A DNA stretch of 64,000 bases from Flavihumibacter fluvii (GCF_018595675.2 NZ_CP092333.1:2876001-2940000); one strand, 5' to 3'. Shown: positions 45,848 to 55,045, counted from the stretch's first letter. The notes: a model not told the origin generated them from the letters alone. Numbers and translations: made by a program.

Positions 45848-46171
45848 GATAGCATGTTGAATACATGCTATGCAATAATACCGCCAGCTAAAGCGCCGGT
45901 GGGGTGTAGAAGTAATTGCCCATGGGTGGCACCTCCAGGAATATAGCGAAAGAGCCGGCGCAGTGCCAATTACCGGAATTGGGGTCTGTAGAGACCAGGT
46001 TTGGGTCATTTGGAAAGGTTTGTGCGGCTTTTTGGTGTAGCCGGGGCGTTTTAAGGTGCGAGATGTACAAATTGAAAAGCAGGCTGGTGGCGGATCCGCG
46101 AGGTTAAGGCTGGGTTTGGCATTTTATAATACCTTGAAAATAAGGGCATTGACCGGACTAAGGGTAGAATT

Positions 46172-46479
46172 TGTATAAGCTTTGCATAAGGTGGGCATTA
46201 AGGTCTGCATAGCCAGTACATAAGCCCGACATAGCGTTTACATAGCCGGTGCAGTTTAATCTAAGTCTCATCTAAGCTTCATCTAATAGTCATCCTATAG
46301 CCAGTGTATAGTTAATCCAGGATTTATTCATTAACCTGTATAGCTATTTTAGGACTAGACATCCTGTAGGCACCAAATAGGCTCGCTCCGGGCTTCGGGC
46401 AGGCTTCCGGTAGGCTTCAAAGAGGCTTATGGAAGGCAAATGGAAGGCCTACTGAAGACTTCAGAGAGGCCTGAAACCA
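46172..46479. repeat. Degenerate tandem array, 28 units of 11 bp
   Basis: Cut every 11 bases from 46172, the first 13 units (to 46314) share a CATA-like core at the same position (for example TGCATAAGGTG, CTGCATAGCCA, GTACATAAGCC, TTACATAGCCG). From about 46381 the units share AGGCTTC-like words in one register (GCTTCGGGCAG, GCTTCCGGTAG, GCTTCAAAGAG, GCTTATGGAAG). Phase holds throughout with no insertion of extra bases. Units vary too much for recent slippage. Confidence 0.75.
46331..46368 (+). repeat. Direct repeat copy A (TTTTAGGACTAG marker)
   Basis: 38 bases containing AACCTGTATAG, then TTTTAGGACTAG, then CCTGTA. Copy B at 47448-47484 differs by one substitution and one missing base. Copy A lies inside the 11-bp array and in phase with it. 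Confidence 0.75.
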
Positions 46480-46580
46480 ACTATCAATTGCCTTTGACAT
46501 TTTGACATTTTTTAGTTTTTTAAAAAATGAATGTGTTGTTATTTACGGGTAACGGAAGTGCATTTTTGGGAATTTTCACA

Positions 46581-46613
46581 TGGTCTTCATGTGGTCCTTA
46601 AGTGGTCCTTAAA
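46581..46613. repeat. Three 11-bp tandem units
   Basis: TGGTCTTCATG, TGGTCCTTAAG, TGGTCCTTAAA follow one another. The last two differ at one base. Same unit length as the larger array nearby but a different word. Confidence 0.7.
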
Positions 46614-46700
46614 TACACGCATCAAACGCCAACAATTTACCAGGATAACCGCCAGGTCATTAGCCGCCAATCTGGCACAACCTGAATCCTTAAGCGCTGG

Positions 46701-47108
46701 CTACCGGGGCCGTTCTACCCGGTAGCCAAACGGGCAAGCGCTTAGGGTATGAACCGGTAGTTCAATATCACCCAGGTGAACAATGCCTTTTCGATAAAGA
46801 CTAATGTGTTCGATAGCAACGAGGTAAGACCGGTGTATGCGCACAAACCTGCCAGGTGGTAATTTGCTTTGCAGGTGGTCAAGAGACATCCGGAGATCCC
46901 AAACATGATTGGTACAAAAAATACGCATGTTGGATTGGCTACACTCGACGAACATGATATCGGCAACCTGGACATGAATAATACGTTTTTCCGCATAGAA
47001 GGAAATGTGTTCCTGGATCATACTTTTAGGTTTTTTTGTTTGTGATTTGTTTAGATAACTATACAGCGCAGAAACATCCACACCAAACATTCTGCTCCAA
47101 ATGCACAA
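46701..47108 (-). CDS. Stand-alone LytTR DNA-binding domain protein
   Basis: 135 residues; the domain core starts about residue 30 (EHISFYAEKRIIHVQVADIM, FVECSQSNMRIF, LDHLQSKLPPGRFVRIHRSY, LVAIEHISLYRKG), the LytTR fold usually found behind a receiver domain. No receiver is present. The start is uncertain: codons before residue 30 lack family resemblance. It is bracketed by the two 37-38 bp repeats and an IS3 fragment, so it may be a remnant of a LytTR response regulator. Confidence 0.6.
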   Translation of the reverse strand: MCIWSRMFGVDVSALYSYLNKSQTKKPKSMIQEHISFYAEKRIIHVQVADIMFVECSQSNMRIFCTNHVWDLRMSLDHLQSKLPPGRFVRIHRSYLVAIEHISLYRKGIVHLGDIELPVHTLSACPFGYRVERPR

Positions 47109-47208
47109 AAAGTTGATTCAATGGTATCTACTCCTGATCAAACGGTAGTGGCAGGCAGGAAAAAAATGACAGCGGTTTACATCAGGACGGGAAAATCAGT
47201 GGAAAATC

Positions 47209-47250
47209 GCTCCCGAATTTGCCGTTTTGGCTCCCGAAATTGCGTTTTTG
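47209..47250. repeat. 21-base tandem duplication
   Basis: Two adjacent 21-base units both starting GCTCCCGAA and ending TTTTG (47209-47229 and 47230-47250), with three differences between them. Confidence 0.65.
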
Positions 47251-47377
47251 GAAATTGGAGCTGGCTGATCAAACCATCAACCAGCGTAGTCTGCAGCGGG
47301 ATGTTTAAAGGCATTGGAAATGGCCCTTAAAAATCGGTAAAGGTCGATCTGCTAATCGAAAGAATATTGCTATCTGT

Positions 47378-47503
47378 ATGACCAACAATGGAGATCCTTA
47401 TGAAAATGCGATTGCAGAAAGGGTCAATGGTATCTTAAAGCAAGCGTTTAACCTGTATAGTTATTTTAGGACTAGACACCTGTACATTCAAAAGAACCAG
47501 TGA
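47378..47503 (+). mobile_element. IS3-family transposase fragment
   Basis: 41 codons starting MTNNGDPYENAIAERVNGIL then KQAF. NGDPYENAIAERVNGILK is the conserved region around the last catalytic acidic residue in the integrase core of IS3-family OrfB. The reading then runs into repeat copy B and stops. Only this fragment is left; no terminal inverted repeats are seen. Confidence 0.65.
47448..47484 (+). repeat. Direct repeat copy B (TTTTAGGACTAG marker)
   Basis: 37 bases nearly identical to 46331-46368, in the same orientation. It truncates the IS3 transposase fragment, so it was probably joined there by a rearrangement. Confidence 0.75.
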
Positions 47504-47624
47504 TAATATGAAAATTACCTGATTGCTCCAGGTGGCTGCATGAAGTCTATTGTAATTGTTACCGAAACCTTCTATATTGTAGCCTATATTTTTATTTCGT
47601 GCCTTAAACCTTACCTAATCCCTT

Positions 47625-50600
47625 ATGCCTAAGAAGGCGGTGTACTTTATTCCCCTGCTCGTAATGGCCTGCATGTGCAGTCTCATTGCCCATGGACAAT
47701 TAACAGCTGATTTTACGGTAGATAAAGAAGGCGGTTGCGCGCCACTGGTGGTAGCTTTTACCAGTACCACCACCGGGGCATCGGCCAATGCGCTGTTTGA
47801 ATGGAAATTCGGCAATGGCAATACAGCCATCCTGCCCAATGCAAAAGCGGCCTTCCTGGATATCGGCAGTTATAGCGTAACCTTAACCGTTAGGGATGGC
47901 AGCCAGGTGTCCACCGCTACTAAAAACATCCAGGTATATAAGGCGCCGGAAGTAGCATTCAACACCGATATCACGAAAGGATGCTTCCCGCTGGCAGTGA
48001 ACCTGGCCAGTACTTCTACCCCCGGCGACGGAACGATCACCAATTATTTCTGGGATTTCGGGGATGGAGTTACCACTTCCACAGATGCCAGTTCCATTAA
48101 CCATAGTTTTATCGCTGCCGCTAAACCACAGATCAGTCTCACCGTAACGAATAGCTATGGCTGCCAGGCTGCGTTGCTCCGGAAAGACCTGCTGACAGTA
48201 TTGCCGGAATTAAAGCCTGAATTTGCGCCAGATAAAAATTACCTCTGCCTCATCACAGACCCCGTTAGTTTTACCAATACCAGTAGCGGTCCGGGTACCC
48301 TCTCCTATGCCTGGGATTTTGGCGATGGGGAAACCAGTACGGCCAAATCGCCGGCGCATGTTTTTAAAAAGCCGGGGGTCTACGGCACGAAACTGACGAT
48401 CAACAGTTCAGCAGGATGCAGTGTAACGCGCGAACTGCCAGGCAAAATCAATGTCGCGAATTTCGTGAATGATTTTGCGCCGCTCGATCCGTTATGCAAT
48501 GCCAACGGTATTCAATTTGAAAATAAATCCACACCCCTGCCCGACCGGACGGTCTGGGATTTTGGCTATGGCAATGTGTACACCTACACACCCGATCAAC
48601 AGGTGTATGGTTATTTTCCCAATGCGGGAGCTAACACGGTTAAGATCACCAATGAATTCGGCACCTGTAAGATCAGTGCAACCAAAAATTTCACGGTTAA
48701 CCCCGTGCCTAAACTGGAAGGATTTATTGTGGATATTCTTGGGGAATGTGGCGCGCCGGTGGATGTGCAATTCAGGGATACAACAGCAAGCGCAGTAAAA
48801 TGGGATTGGTCTTTCGGTTATTCTGACGGGCAGTCGGGGGAAAAAAATCCGCTTTACCGGTATACCTATAACGAACAGAAATCAGTCATATTAACGGTTC
48901 ATGATAAAAATGGTTGCAAAGCAATTACATCCAAATCGTTTTATATTATGCCGCCGCGTGTGGAAATCAAGCCCACCAAACTTAACGCAGCCGATAATAG
49001 TGGCTGGATAAGCGCCTGTGGACCACTGACCATTTCATATACAGCCAACTCAACCGAAACAATAGCCAGCTACAACTGGGAATTTGGCGATGGTGAATTT
49101 TCAACGGAGATAAGTCCAACCCATACTTTTAAGAAAGAAGGCGCGTATAGAACAACCCTGCATTATATTACGGACAAGGGTTGTATTGGCGACGCAACAT
49201 TCAGTGAACTATTTGGCGTAACGGACTCCATAAAGGCCGATTTCACGGTAGATAACACCACGATCTGTGGTAATACACCTGTAGTATTTTACAATGCTTC
49301 AAGTACTAATGGAGGTTTCTACTGGTACTATGGGGATGGGTCTGAACCTGGATCTACAGCGTATATAAATGGCAATTCGATACACAAATATGAAGCTGAA
49401 GGGAAATATACCGTCATGGGAATCCTGAACTATGGCGCCTGTATTGATACAGTGATTAAGGAAAATTATTTAACCGTTGTTCCACCCTTTCCAAAGATCA
49501 GCGGGTATGAAAAAACCTGCGAGGGCACAAGAGGAAAGGTTGTTTTTTCGCAGGCATCGAGGCAAACCGATTATTGGGATTGGGATTTTGGTGATGGCGG
49601 CACTATGCACCTGACCACCGACCAGCCAAAGGTTGAACATGAGTATACCAGGACCGGTTTTTACAAAGTTTTCCTGACTACAGCCCGGGGCGGATGTACT
49701 GTTAAGGATTCCATGTTTATAGAAGTTGTACTGAAGCAAAAACCTGTATTAACGGCTGACAGAACAGCTATGTGTGCCAGTAGCGATTACATCAATTTAG
49801 TGGTTAAATACCCGGTAAAATTGCCCACAGAAAATACTAATGATGCTTATGGAAGCTGGTACCGGCCTGAAAACCTGCAATATGGCGATGGCACAATCTA
49901 CAATTGGGATGCCGAGTATACCGGCGGCAACTATGGCGAGGCCTATCCGGATGGATTTTTATTACGCACTTATGGATTCGCTCCTGGTAAAAAGGACCTG
50001 CGGATAATCGTTAGTACCGGCGCATTAGGATGCAAAGATACCAGCAATTATGTACCGATTAAATTCAATGGTCCAAAAGCAAAATTCAAACAGGTAATTG
50101 AAGATCCCTGTGCGAATGGAAATGTGGTTAAACTGGAAGACATTTCTTACCTCTCTGAAAACAGGCCCATCAAACAGTGGGACATCTTTTGGTCTGAAGG
50201 TGCCTGGGACACGCAACAAAAAGGACCTTTTCTTTCCCATACATACTATTATGCGCAGAAATACCAGGTGGGCGTGCGCGTTACCGATGTTGATGGGTGC
50301 AGCAGCCTATATTTAGATTCCGTTACCACCCAGAGCCATGAACTGGTCACATCTTTCCAGGCATCGGCCACCAATATTTCGCCGGGCACACAGGTCGATT
50401 TTACCAATACATCAGTAACCTCCGACGAAGCCAGCACCACCCACAAATGGTTGTTGGGCGATGGAACCGTGCAGACCAGTTTTAATGCCTCCAAAACATA
50501 TACCCAACCGGGCTCTTACAAAGTATTCCTGGTATCAGTAAACAATAAAAGTGGCTGCAGGGATACTGCCGAAGTCACGATCCTGGTGAAGAATGTGAAT

Positions 50601-52604
50601 GCGGCATTTGCCATCAATAGTTCCTTTATCAGTTCCAGTACCTGTCCGCCGGTATTGGTGAACTTTTCCAATACCTCCAGCAATATCACGACCATCAAAT
50701 GGGATTTCGGCGATGGCACAATTGTAGACAATGTGTACAATCCCAGTCATGTGTATACGAAGCCGGGATTTTACCTGGTGAAGCTGACGACCACCAGTGA
50801 AAACGGCACTACCTATTCGACCCTTGATTCGATCAGGATCAAGGACCAGAGCGCCAATTTGCTGGCCGATAAATTATCGGGCTGTACCGACCAGCTCATC
50901 ACGTTCAAGTCTGCGGCGGAAAATATTGTTTCCTATACCTGGGATTTTGGCGATGGCAGTGTAACACAAAGTGCGGACAGTTTTGCAACACATCATTTTA
51001 AAACGCCGGGCATTTACAAGCCAACGCTGGTGGTGACCAACGATGCCGGCTGTTCCTCTTCGGTGAAACTGCCCGACCAGATCGTAATAGATAAACTCGA
51101 TATCAGCCTCAATAGCATTCCGGCGACCATTTGCAGTCCGAAGACCCTGAGTTTCGTTCCTGTTGTAACCAGTGTATCCGGCAGCCAATCGGCGAGCAAC
51201 CTGGTGTACCATTGGAATTTCGGCACCGGCATAGCGCGGGATACGGCCAATACGGCGCAGGCGGATTTCACGTACACGAACCCCGGCAAATTCAATATCG
51301 CCTTAACGGTGCAATCGGCGTACGGTTGCAAGCAATCGCTTACTAAACCGATAGAAGTCTTCCAGGGGCTGGGCGGATATATTGATGGTCCGGTTGCTTT
51401 CTGCCAGGATGAGACCATCAGTTTCCTGGGCAAGACGCAGATCCCGGGCCAACCGAAATGGAGCTGGATATTTCCGGATGGATCAGGCTCTGGCCAGCAG
51501 AATCCGCCGGCGATTAAATTTACTACAGCCGGAAGCCTGCCGTTGAAACTGGTGGTGGACAATGGCGGTTGTGCGGATACGGTAGTAAGGACCCTGACCG
51601 TGCATCCGAAACCGGCAGGTATCCTTGCGGTGAAATCAGCCTTGCTCTGTGAAGGCGCGAGCCTGGGCATTACGGCAGGGAATGCCAGTGCATATTTGTG
51701 GACACCCAGTAGCGGATTGAGCAGCAATACCGGGGCAACAGTGCAGGCAAATCCGGCAGCAGATATTGTGTATGTAGTAACCGCGACCAGTGAATTTGGC
51801 TGCAGCGGGAAAGATTCTATAGCGATCCAGGTGGCGCATCCGATTACAGTGCAGCTGGCAGCTGAAGGGCGGGTGTGTTTGGGTGAACCAATTGAGCTGG
51901 CTGCCAGTGGTGCAACGGGTTACCAGTGGATCAATGAGACGGTATCCTTAAGCAATACAGGCATTGGCAACCCGATAGCCCGTCCGGCGGCAACTACAAC
52001 CTATACGGTAGTTGGAAAAGACCGGGCGAATTGTTTTACGGATACGGCAAGCATCAGTGTGGTTGTGAAGCCGCTGCCCAGTATTGATGCCGGTGCCGAT
52101 GTGGAGCTGAACCCGGGCGACAGTTACCTCATGAAGACTGTTGCCAGCAGCGATGTTGCCAGCTATACCTGGACGCCGTCGAGTTTCCTGAGTTGTAGTA
52201 ATTGTCCGGCTCCTGAGACCCGGCCCACTCAGCCAATAGAATATACTGTAACTGTAACCAATGGAGATGGCTGTGTGGCATCAGACAAAATCGCCATAGC
52301 GTTAAACTGCAAGGATAGTAAGGTGTATATCCCCAATGCCTTCACGCCGAATAAAGACGGTAAAAATGATCGCTTCCATATAACCGGCAGCGGAATTACG
52401 AAAGCCAATTATTTGCGGATTTTCAACCGGTTCGGGCAGATGGTATTCGAAAGGAAGAACTTTGCTTTGGAGGATAGGGCTAATGACTGGGATGGGTATT
52501 TTAATGGGCAGTTGGCGGCGGCTGGGACTTATGTGTACTTCTTGGAAATGAATTGTTTAGACCAGGTGATTACGAGGAAGGGGAGTTTGGTGATTGTGTA
52601 TTAG
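47625..52604 (+). CDS. Giant secreted PKD-repeat protein with T9SS C-terminal domain
   Basis: 1659 residues. Signal peptide (about 1-25, AHGQL), then about thirteen PKD-like domains of roughly 80-90 residues, each with a core such as WDFGDGVTTS, WDFGDGETST, WEFGDGEFST, WDWDFGDGGTM, WDFGDGTIVD, WDFGDGSVTQ, followed by HxFxxxGxY. Later Ig-like segments and then VYIPNAFTPNKDGKNDRF, IFNRFGQMVFER and TYVYFLEMNC, the gliding-motility-associated C-terminal domain that directs export through the type IX system. It is probably a cell-surface adhesin or matrix protein. Confidence 0.92.
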   Translation: MPKKAVYFIPLLVMACMCSLIAHGQLTADFTVDKEGGCAPLVVAFTSTTTGASANALFEWKFGNGNTAILPNAKAAFLDIGSYSVTLTVRDGSQVSTATKNIQVYKAPEVAFNTDITKGCFPLAVNLASTSTPGDGTITNYFWDFGDGVTTSTDASSINHSFIAAAKPQISLTVTNSYGCQAALLRKDLLTVLPELKPEFAPDKNYLCLITDPVSFTNTSSGPGTLSYAWDFGDGETSTAKSPAHVFKKPGVYGTKLTINSSAGCSVTRELPGKINVANFVNDFAPLDPLCNANGIQFENKSTPLPDRTVWDFGYGNVYTYTPDQQVYGYFPNAGANTVKITNEFGTCKISATKNFTVNPVPKLEGFIVDILGECGAPVDVQFRDTTASAVKWDWSFGYSDGQSGEKNPLYRYTYNEQKSVILTVHDKNGCKAITSKSFYIMPPRVEIKPTKLNAADNSGWISACGPLTISYTANSTETIASYNWEFGDGEFSTEISPTHTFKKEGAYRTTLHYITDKGCIGDATFSELFGVTDSIKADFTVDNTTICGNTPVVFYNASSTNGGFYWYYGDGSEPGSTAYINGNSIHKYEAEGKYTVMGILNYGACIDTVIKENYLTVVPPFPKISGYEKTCEGTRGKVVFSQASRQTDYWDWDFGDGGTMHLTTDQPKVEHEYTRTGFYKVFLTTARGGCTVKDSMFIEVVLKQKPVLTADRTAMCASSDYINLVVKYPVKLPTENTNDAYGSWYRPENLQYGDGTIYNWDAEYTGGNYGEAYPDGFLLRTYGFAPGKKDLRIIVSTGALGCKDTSNYVPIKFNGPKAKFKQVIEDPCANGNVVKLEDISYLSENRPIKQWDIFWSEGAWDTQQKGPFLSHTYYYAQKYQVGVRVTDVDGCSSLYLDSVTTQSHELVTSFQASATNISPGTQVDFTNTSVTSDEASTTHKWLLGDGTVQTSFNASKTYTQPGSYKVFLVSVNNKSGCRDTAEVTILVKNVNAAFAINSSFISSSTCPPVLVNFSNTSSNITTIKWDFGDGTIVDNVYNPSHVYTKPGFYLVKLTTTSENGTTYSTLDSIRIKDQSANLLADKLSGCTDQLITFKSAAENIVSYTWDFGDGSVTQSADSFATHHFKTPGIYKPTLVVTNDAGCSSSVKLPDQIVIDKLDISLNSIPATICSPKTLSFVPVVTSVSGSQSASNLVYHWNFGTGIARDTANTAQADFTYTNPGKFNIALTVQSAYGCKQSLTKPIEVFQGLGGYIDGPVAFCQDETISFLGKTQIPGQPKWSWIFPDGSGSGQQNPPAIKFTTAGSLPLKLVVDNGGCADTVVRTLTVHPKPAGILAVKSALLCEGASLGITAGNASAYLWTPSSGLSSNTGATVQANPAADIVYVVTATSEFGCSGKDSIAIQVAHPITVQLAAEGRVCLGEPIELAASGATGYQWINETVSLSNTGIGNPIARPAATTTYTVVGKDRANCFTDTASISVVVKPLPSIDAGADVELNPGDSYLMKTVASSDVASYTWTPSSFLSCSNCPAPETRPTQPIEYTVTVTNGDGCVASDKIAIALNCKDSKVYIPNAFTPNKDGKNDRFHITGSGITKANYLRIFNRFGQMVFERKNFALEDRANDWDGYFNGQLAAAGTYVYFLEMNCLDQVITRKGSLVIVY

Positions 52605-53051
52605 GGGGGGCTTGGAGGTGAGTTGTATACCAATTTTAGGACTAGTCAGAATTAGGCTTTCGAAGGCCCTAAATTAGGTACTTAGAAAGCAAATGCTAAT
52701 CTTATTGAAGGCTTCAGAATACCTACTATACAAAAAAAGACTCAGAAACCTTACCGGGTTTTTTCCCGTATAATAATTCGAAATACTATAAATACATTTA
52801 TACATTAGCTATCAGTCACCATTGATCGAGGACTTAATGCCGTGAGATAGTTCTTTTCGAGAATTTACTCAAATAAATATTATCCTAACATTAACAAATG
52901 ACACTTTCGCAAATCATAGCAGCACCTTTATACATATTTCTTTTTACAAAGTGCAACACGACAACAATCCACAAAACAGAAGTATCATCAGTGCAATCAT
53001 CTATCAAAATACTTCCGCATATTTCACTTTTAAAAATTAAATCTTATTAAT
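52605..53051. other. Left border of the AT-rich defence island
   Basis: 447 bases between the PKD gene and the CBASS-like operon. The first part is the 11-bp array at 52624-52733; a weak GC hairpin with a T6 loop lies near 52752-52770. From about 52780 the sequence becomes AT-rich and should contain the promoter of the plus-strand operon. No integrase or tRNA gene is seen. Confidence 0.55.
52624..52733. repeat. Second 11-bp periodic array, ten units
   Basis: Begins TGTATACCAAT, TTTAGGACTAG (the same two-unit marker as in the array at 46 kb), then units such as TCAGAATTAGG, CCTAAATTAGG, TACTTAGAAAG, CTTATTGAAGG, CTTCAGAATAC. AGG or AAG recurs at positions 9-11 and the word AGGCTT is shared with the other array. 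Confidence 0.65.
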
Positions 53052-53630
53052 ATGACTCCTTCAAAATTACATTCACAGTTACCATCCATCTTCAATTTAT
53101 TTGAAAGTAGACAAAAACTTTTCGACATTGCTATTAAAAACCTACAATTGAAGCATGTAAAAGAGGAAATAGATTTTGAAAATACCAAAGCTCAAATAAA
53201 AGAACAATATTTACTTCAACCTATTATGCTTGGCGACCCAATAATAAATAGCCACCGAACACAGAATAAGCAGTATGGAACTTCAGCTCGTGGAGGTGAC
53301 AGAATCGAAGAAGTAATTACAGTTGAAGTTGAAGTGCCTTTGACTGGACACGCGGAACTTTTGGGCTATATACCTAACGGATTTTCATTCTCAAGCTCAG
53401 ACACATCGATTTTTCAGCCCACTGGCAATTCAATTAAGTTAGAAATAGACGTTTTATCATTAGATAAAGAAAAAGTGTTAGAAAAAACCAACAACGCATT
53501 AAAAACAACAAGATCTCTTATAAGGCAATCCAACCCATCAATTGAAAAATGGTCTGCCGATCAGGAGAAAATAATAGAGGAACTTCTAACAAAAAAAAGG
53601 ATCGAGATCATGAAATTTTATAGCAACTAA
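53052..53630 (+). CDS. Unrecognised protein in CBASS-like operon
   Basis: 192 residues, no signal or membrane segment. An N-terminal helical part (about 1-70), a central beta-rich stretch (EEVITVEVEVPLTGHAELLG, SIKLEIDVLSLD) and a C-terminal helical region (EKIIEELLTKKRIEIMKFY). I cannot place it in any family. It starts a three-gene unit, 41 bases before the SLATT-like gene. It could be a sensor, regulator or additional component of the nucleotide-signalling system, or merely a passenger. Confidence 0.7.
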   Translation: MTPSKLHSQLPSIFNLFESRQKLFDIAIKNLQLKHVKEEIDFENTKAQIKEQYLLQPIMLGDPIINSHRTQNKQYGTSARGGDRIEEVITVEVEVPLTGHAELLGYIPNGFSFSSSDTSIFQPTGNSIKLEIDVLSLDKEKVLEKTNNALKTTRSLIRQSNPSIEKWSADQEKIIEELLTKKRIEIMKFYSN

Positions 53631-53671
53631 AAACAATTCATTAAACAAGTAAGTAATAAATTAAGTCTTTA

Positions 53672-54232
53672 ATGAGTAATACTTTAGCCCCTCAAACCCT
53701 TCTTGCACTGCGTAAACTTAAGGTTGATTGTTTATACAAAAAAGGCACTCATTCTAATGCTGCCCGACGCGTACTTATTGATAGCGATCGATTTCGTGTC
53801 GCTCTTGTAGCTGGCACAATTTTCGCGTCCTTCAGCACCATCATGAACGTAGGTCTTTGGGATAAGATTCCAGGAAATCACGTTTTCATTGAAGTTGCTA
53901 TAAATATCCTTGGGGCACTAGGAGGCTTCCTAATACTTTATACAACAACATTTTCCGACTACAAAAGCAAAATAGAACTTGCTAATAAGCACGAGAGCAT
54001 ATCCGTAGAGCTTAACATGATATTTAAAAAAATTCGTAATACTGAAGCCTGCTTCCTTGATTCGATATCAACAGAAAAGGATCTCATAAAAGAACTAGAA
54101 ATACTTACGCAGGAATATATTTCTCGTTGCCAAAATGCCCCATTAACAAAGGATGAAGATTTTCAAAAGGCAAGAGCGAATTTTAAAAACGGCTACTCTG
54201 CCGACTACTCAGATAAAGAGCTAACCTGCTAA
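53672..54232 (+). CDS. SLATT-type two-helix membrane effector
   Basis: 186 residues. Two adjacent membrane helices near 43-63 (VALVAGTIFASFSTIMNVGL) and 71-94 (IEVAINILGALGGFLILYTT), flanked by an N-terminal cytoplasmic segment and a long C-terminal helical region (KHESISVELNMIFKKIRNTE). This is the layout of SLATT (SMODS and SLOG-associating 2TM effector) domains, thought to form membrane pores when a cyclic nucleotide is made. It precedes the CD-NTase by 18 bases. Confidence 0.75.
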   Translation: MSNTLAPQTLLALRKLKVDCLYKKGTHSNAARRVLIDSDRFRVALVAGTIFASFSTIMNVGLWDKIPGNHVFIEVAINILGALGGFLILYTTTFSDYKSKIELANKHESISVELNMIFKKIRNTEACFLDSISTEKDLIKELEILTQEYISRCQNAPLTKDEDFQKARANFKNGYSADYSDKELTC

Positions 54233-54250
54233 ACCTTAAAACAAAAACTC

Positions 54251-55045
54251 ATGTCCGTTCAAAGTCATTTGGAAACAACAGCCAGTGCACTTGTATTATC
54301 TGAATCAGAAAAGGGTGGTATAAGCACTTCCATTTCAAGATTAAAAAGCAAACTAAGCGAAAATTTCGGCGACAGCGAAATATCTGAACAACTCCAATTT
54401 GGATCATCCACTCGAGGAACTCAATTACCTAGAAAGGTTGATATGGAATCTGACATAGATTATATGGTCGTTTTCAAAAATGCAGAAAGTTACAAACCAC
54501 AAACATTCATAGAAAAGTTAAAACAATTCGCGGAAACGAAGTATCCGACTTCTGAGATATATCGGAGTTACCCGACAGTTGTATTGGAGCTAAATCACAT
54601 AAAATTTGAACTTGTCCCAGCCTACAAAGGACCTTGGATTAGTAATAATTATTTTATCCCGGGACCAAAATCAGGATTTAGTGAATGGATTACAACTGAT
54701 CCAAATGGGTTCAACAGAGGTTTGATTGACAAAAACCAAGGCTGCAATTATTTACTGAAGCCTCTAATTCGGCTTGTAAAATATTGGAATGCACAAAATG
54801 GCTACATATATAATTCTTACGAACTAGAGTTAGATATCACTAATGCGAGCTATTGGAATTGCTCTACTCTTAAAGATTACTTTTATACAGCTATTCAAAA
54901 TCTTCACACTTGGAATTTATCCATTTCTGATTCTAACAAAGTTGCCAGAGCTAAAGAAATTATTCAAAATGCCAAAAAGTCAGAAGCTGATGGTATGCCC
55001 TTTACAGCAGAGTTAGAAATCAAAAAATTGATACCAGAGTTATAA
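54251..55045 (+). CDS. CD-NTase (SMODS-type nucleotidyltransferase)
   Basis: 264 residues. Nucleotidyltransferase motif LQFGSSTRGTQLPRKVDMES then DIDYMVVF: Gly51-Ser52 and metal ligands Asp68 and Asp70. The third acidic position is Glu120 in KFELVPAY. A C-terminal helical domain (LLKPLIRLVKYWNAQNGYIY) resembles the OAS/SMODS fold. CD-NTases make cyclic oligonucleotides after phage infection and activate an effector (family knowledge). With the SLATT gene it forms a minimal CBASS; no ubiquitin-like or HORMA/TRIP13 accessory genes are present. Confidence 0.82.
   Translation: MSVQSHLETTASALVLSESEKGGISTSISRLKSKLSENFGDSEISEQLQFGSSTRGTQLPRKVDMESDIDYMVVFKNAESYKPQTFIEKLKQFAETKYPTSEIYRSYPTVVLELNHIKFELVPAYKGPWISNNYFIPGPKSGFSEWITTDPNGFNRGLIDKNQGCNYLLKPLIRLVKYWNAQNGYIYNSYELELDITNASYWNCSTLKDYFYTAIQNLHTWNLSISDSNKVARAKEIIQNAKKSEADGMPFTAELEIKKLIPEL

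Larger units (their letters stand above)
45848..46700. other. Long non-coding region with 11-bp periodic repeats
   Basis: 853 bases without a supported gene. It holds the 11-bp array at 46172-46479, a second short one at 46581-46613 and copy A of a 38-bp direct repeat. No frame in it has family resemblance. Confidence 0.7.
47109..47624. other. Non-coding region with gene and IS remnants
   Basis: 516 bases before the PKD gene. It contains a 21-base tandem duplication, an IS3 transposase fragment and repeat copy B. The remainder shows no gene. Confidence 0.6.

Noticed and set aside
46172-46479. CRISPR array
   Set aside because: Unit of 11 bases with no spacers and no cas genes; repeats are degenerate.
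46531-46725. 64-codon plus-strand frame
   Set aside because: Spans the 11-bp repeats and the end of the LytTR gene; no protein-like pattern.
46331-47484. The 37-38 bp repeats as terminal inverted repeats of an insertion sequence
   Set aside because: The two copies are in direct, not inverted, orientation and copy A is part of a longer tandem array.
51014-51727. 237-codon minus-strand frame
   Set aside because: Antisense to PKD repeats of the giant secreted protein; repeat composition keeps the opposite frame open.
52752-52770. Terminator of the PKD gene
   Set aside because: Short GC stem with a T6 loop and a bulge but no T tract after it; too weak to call.
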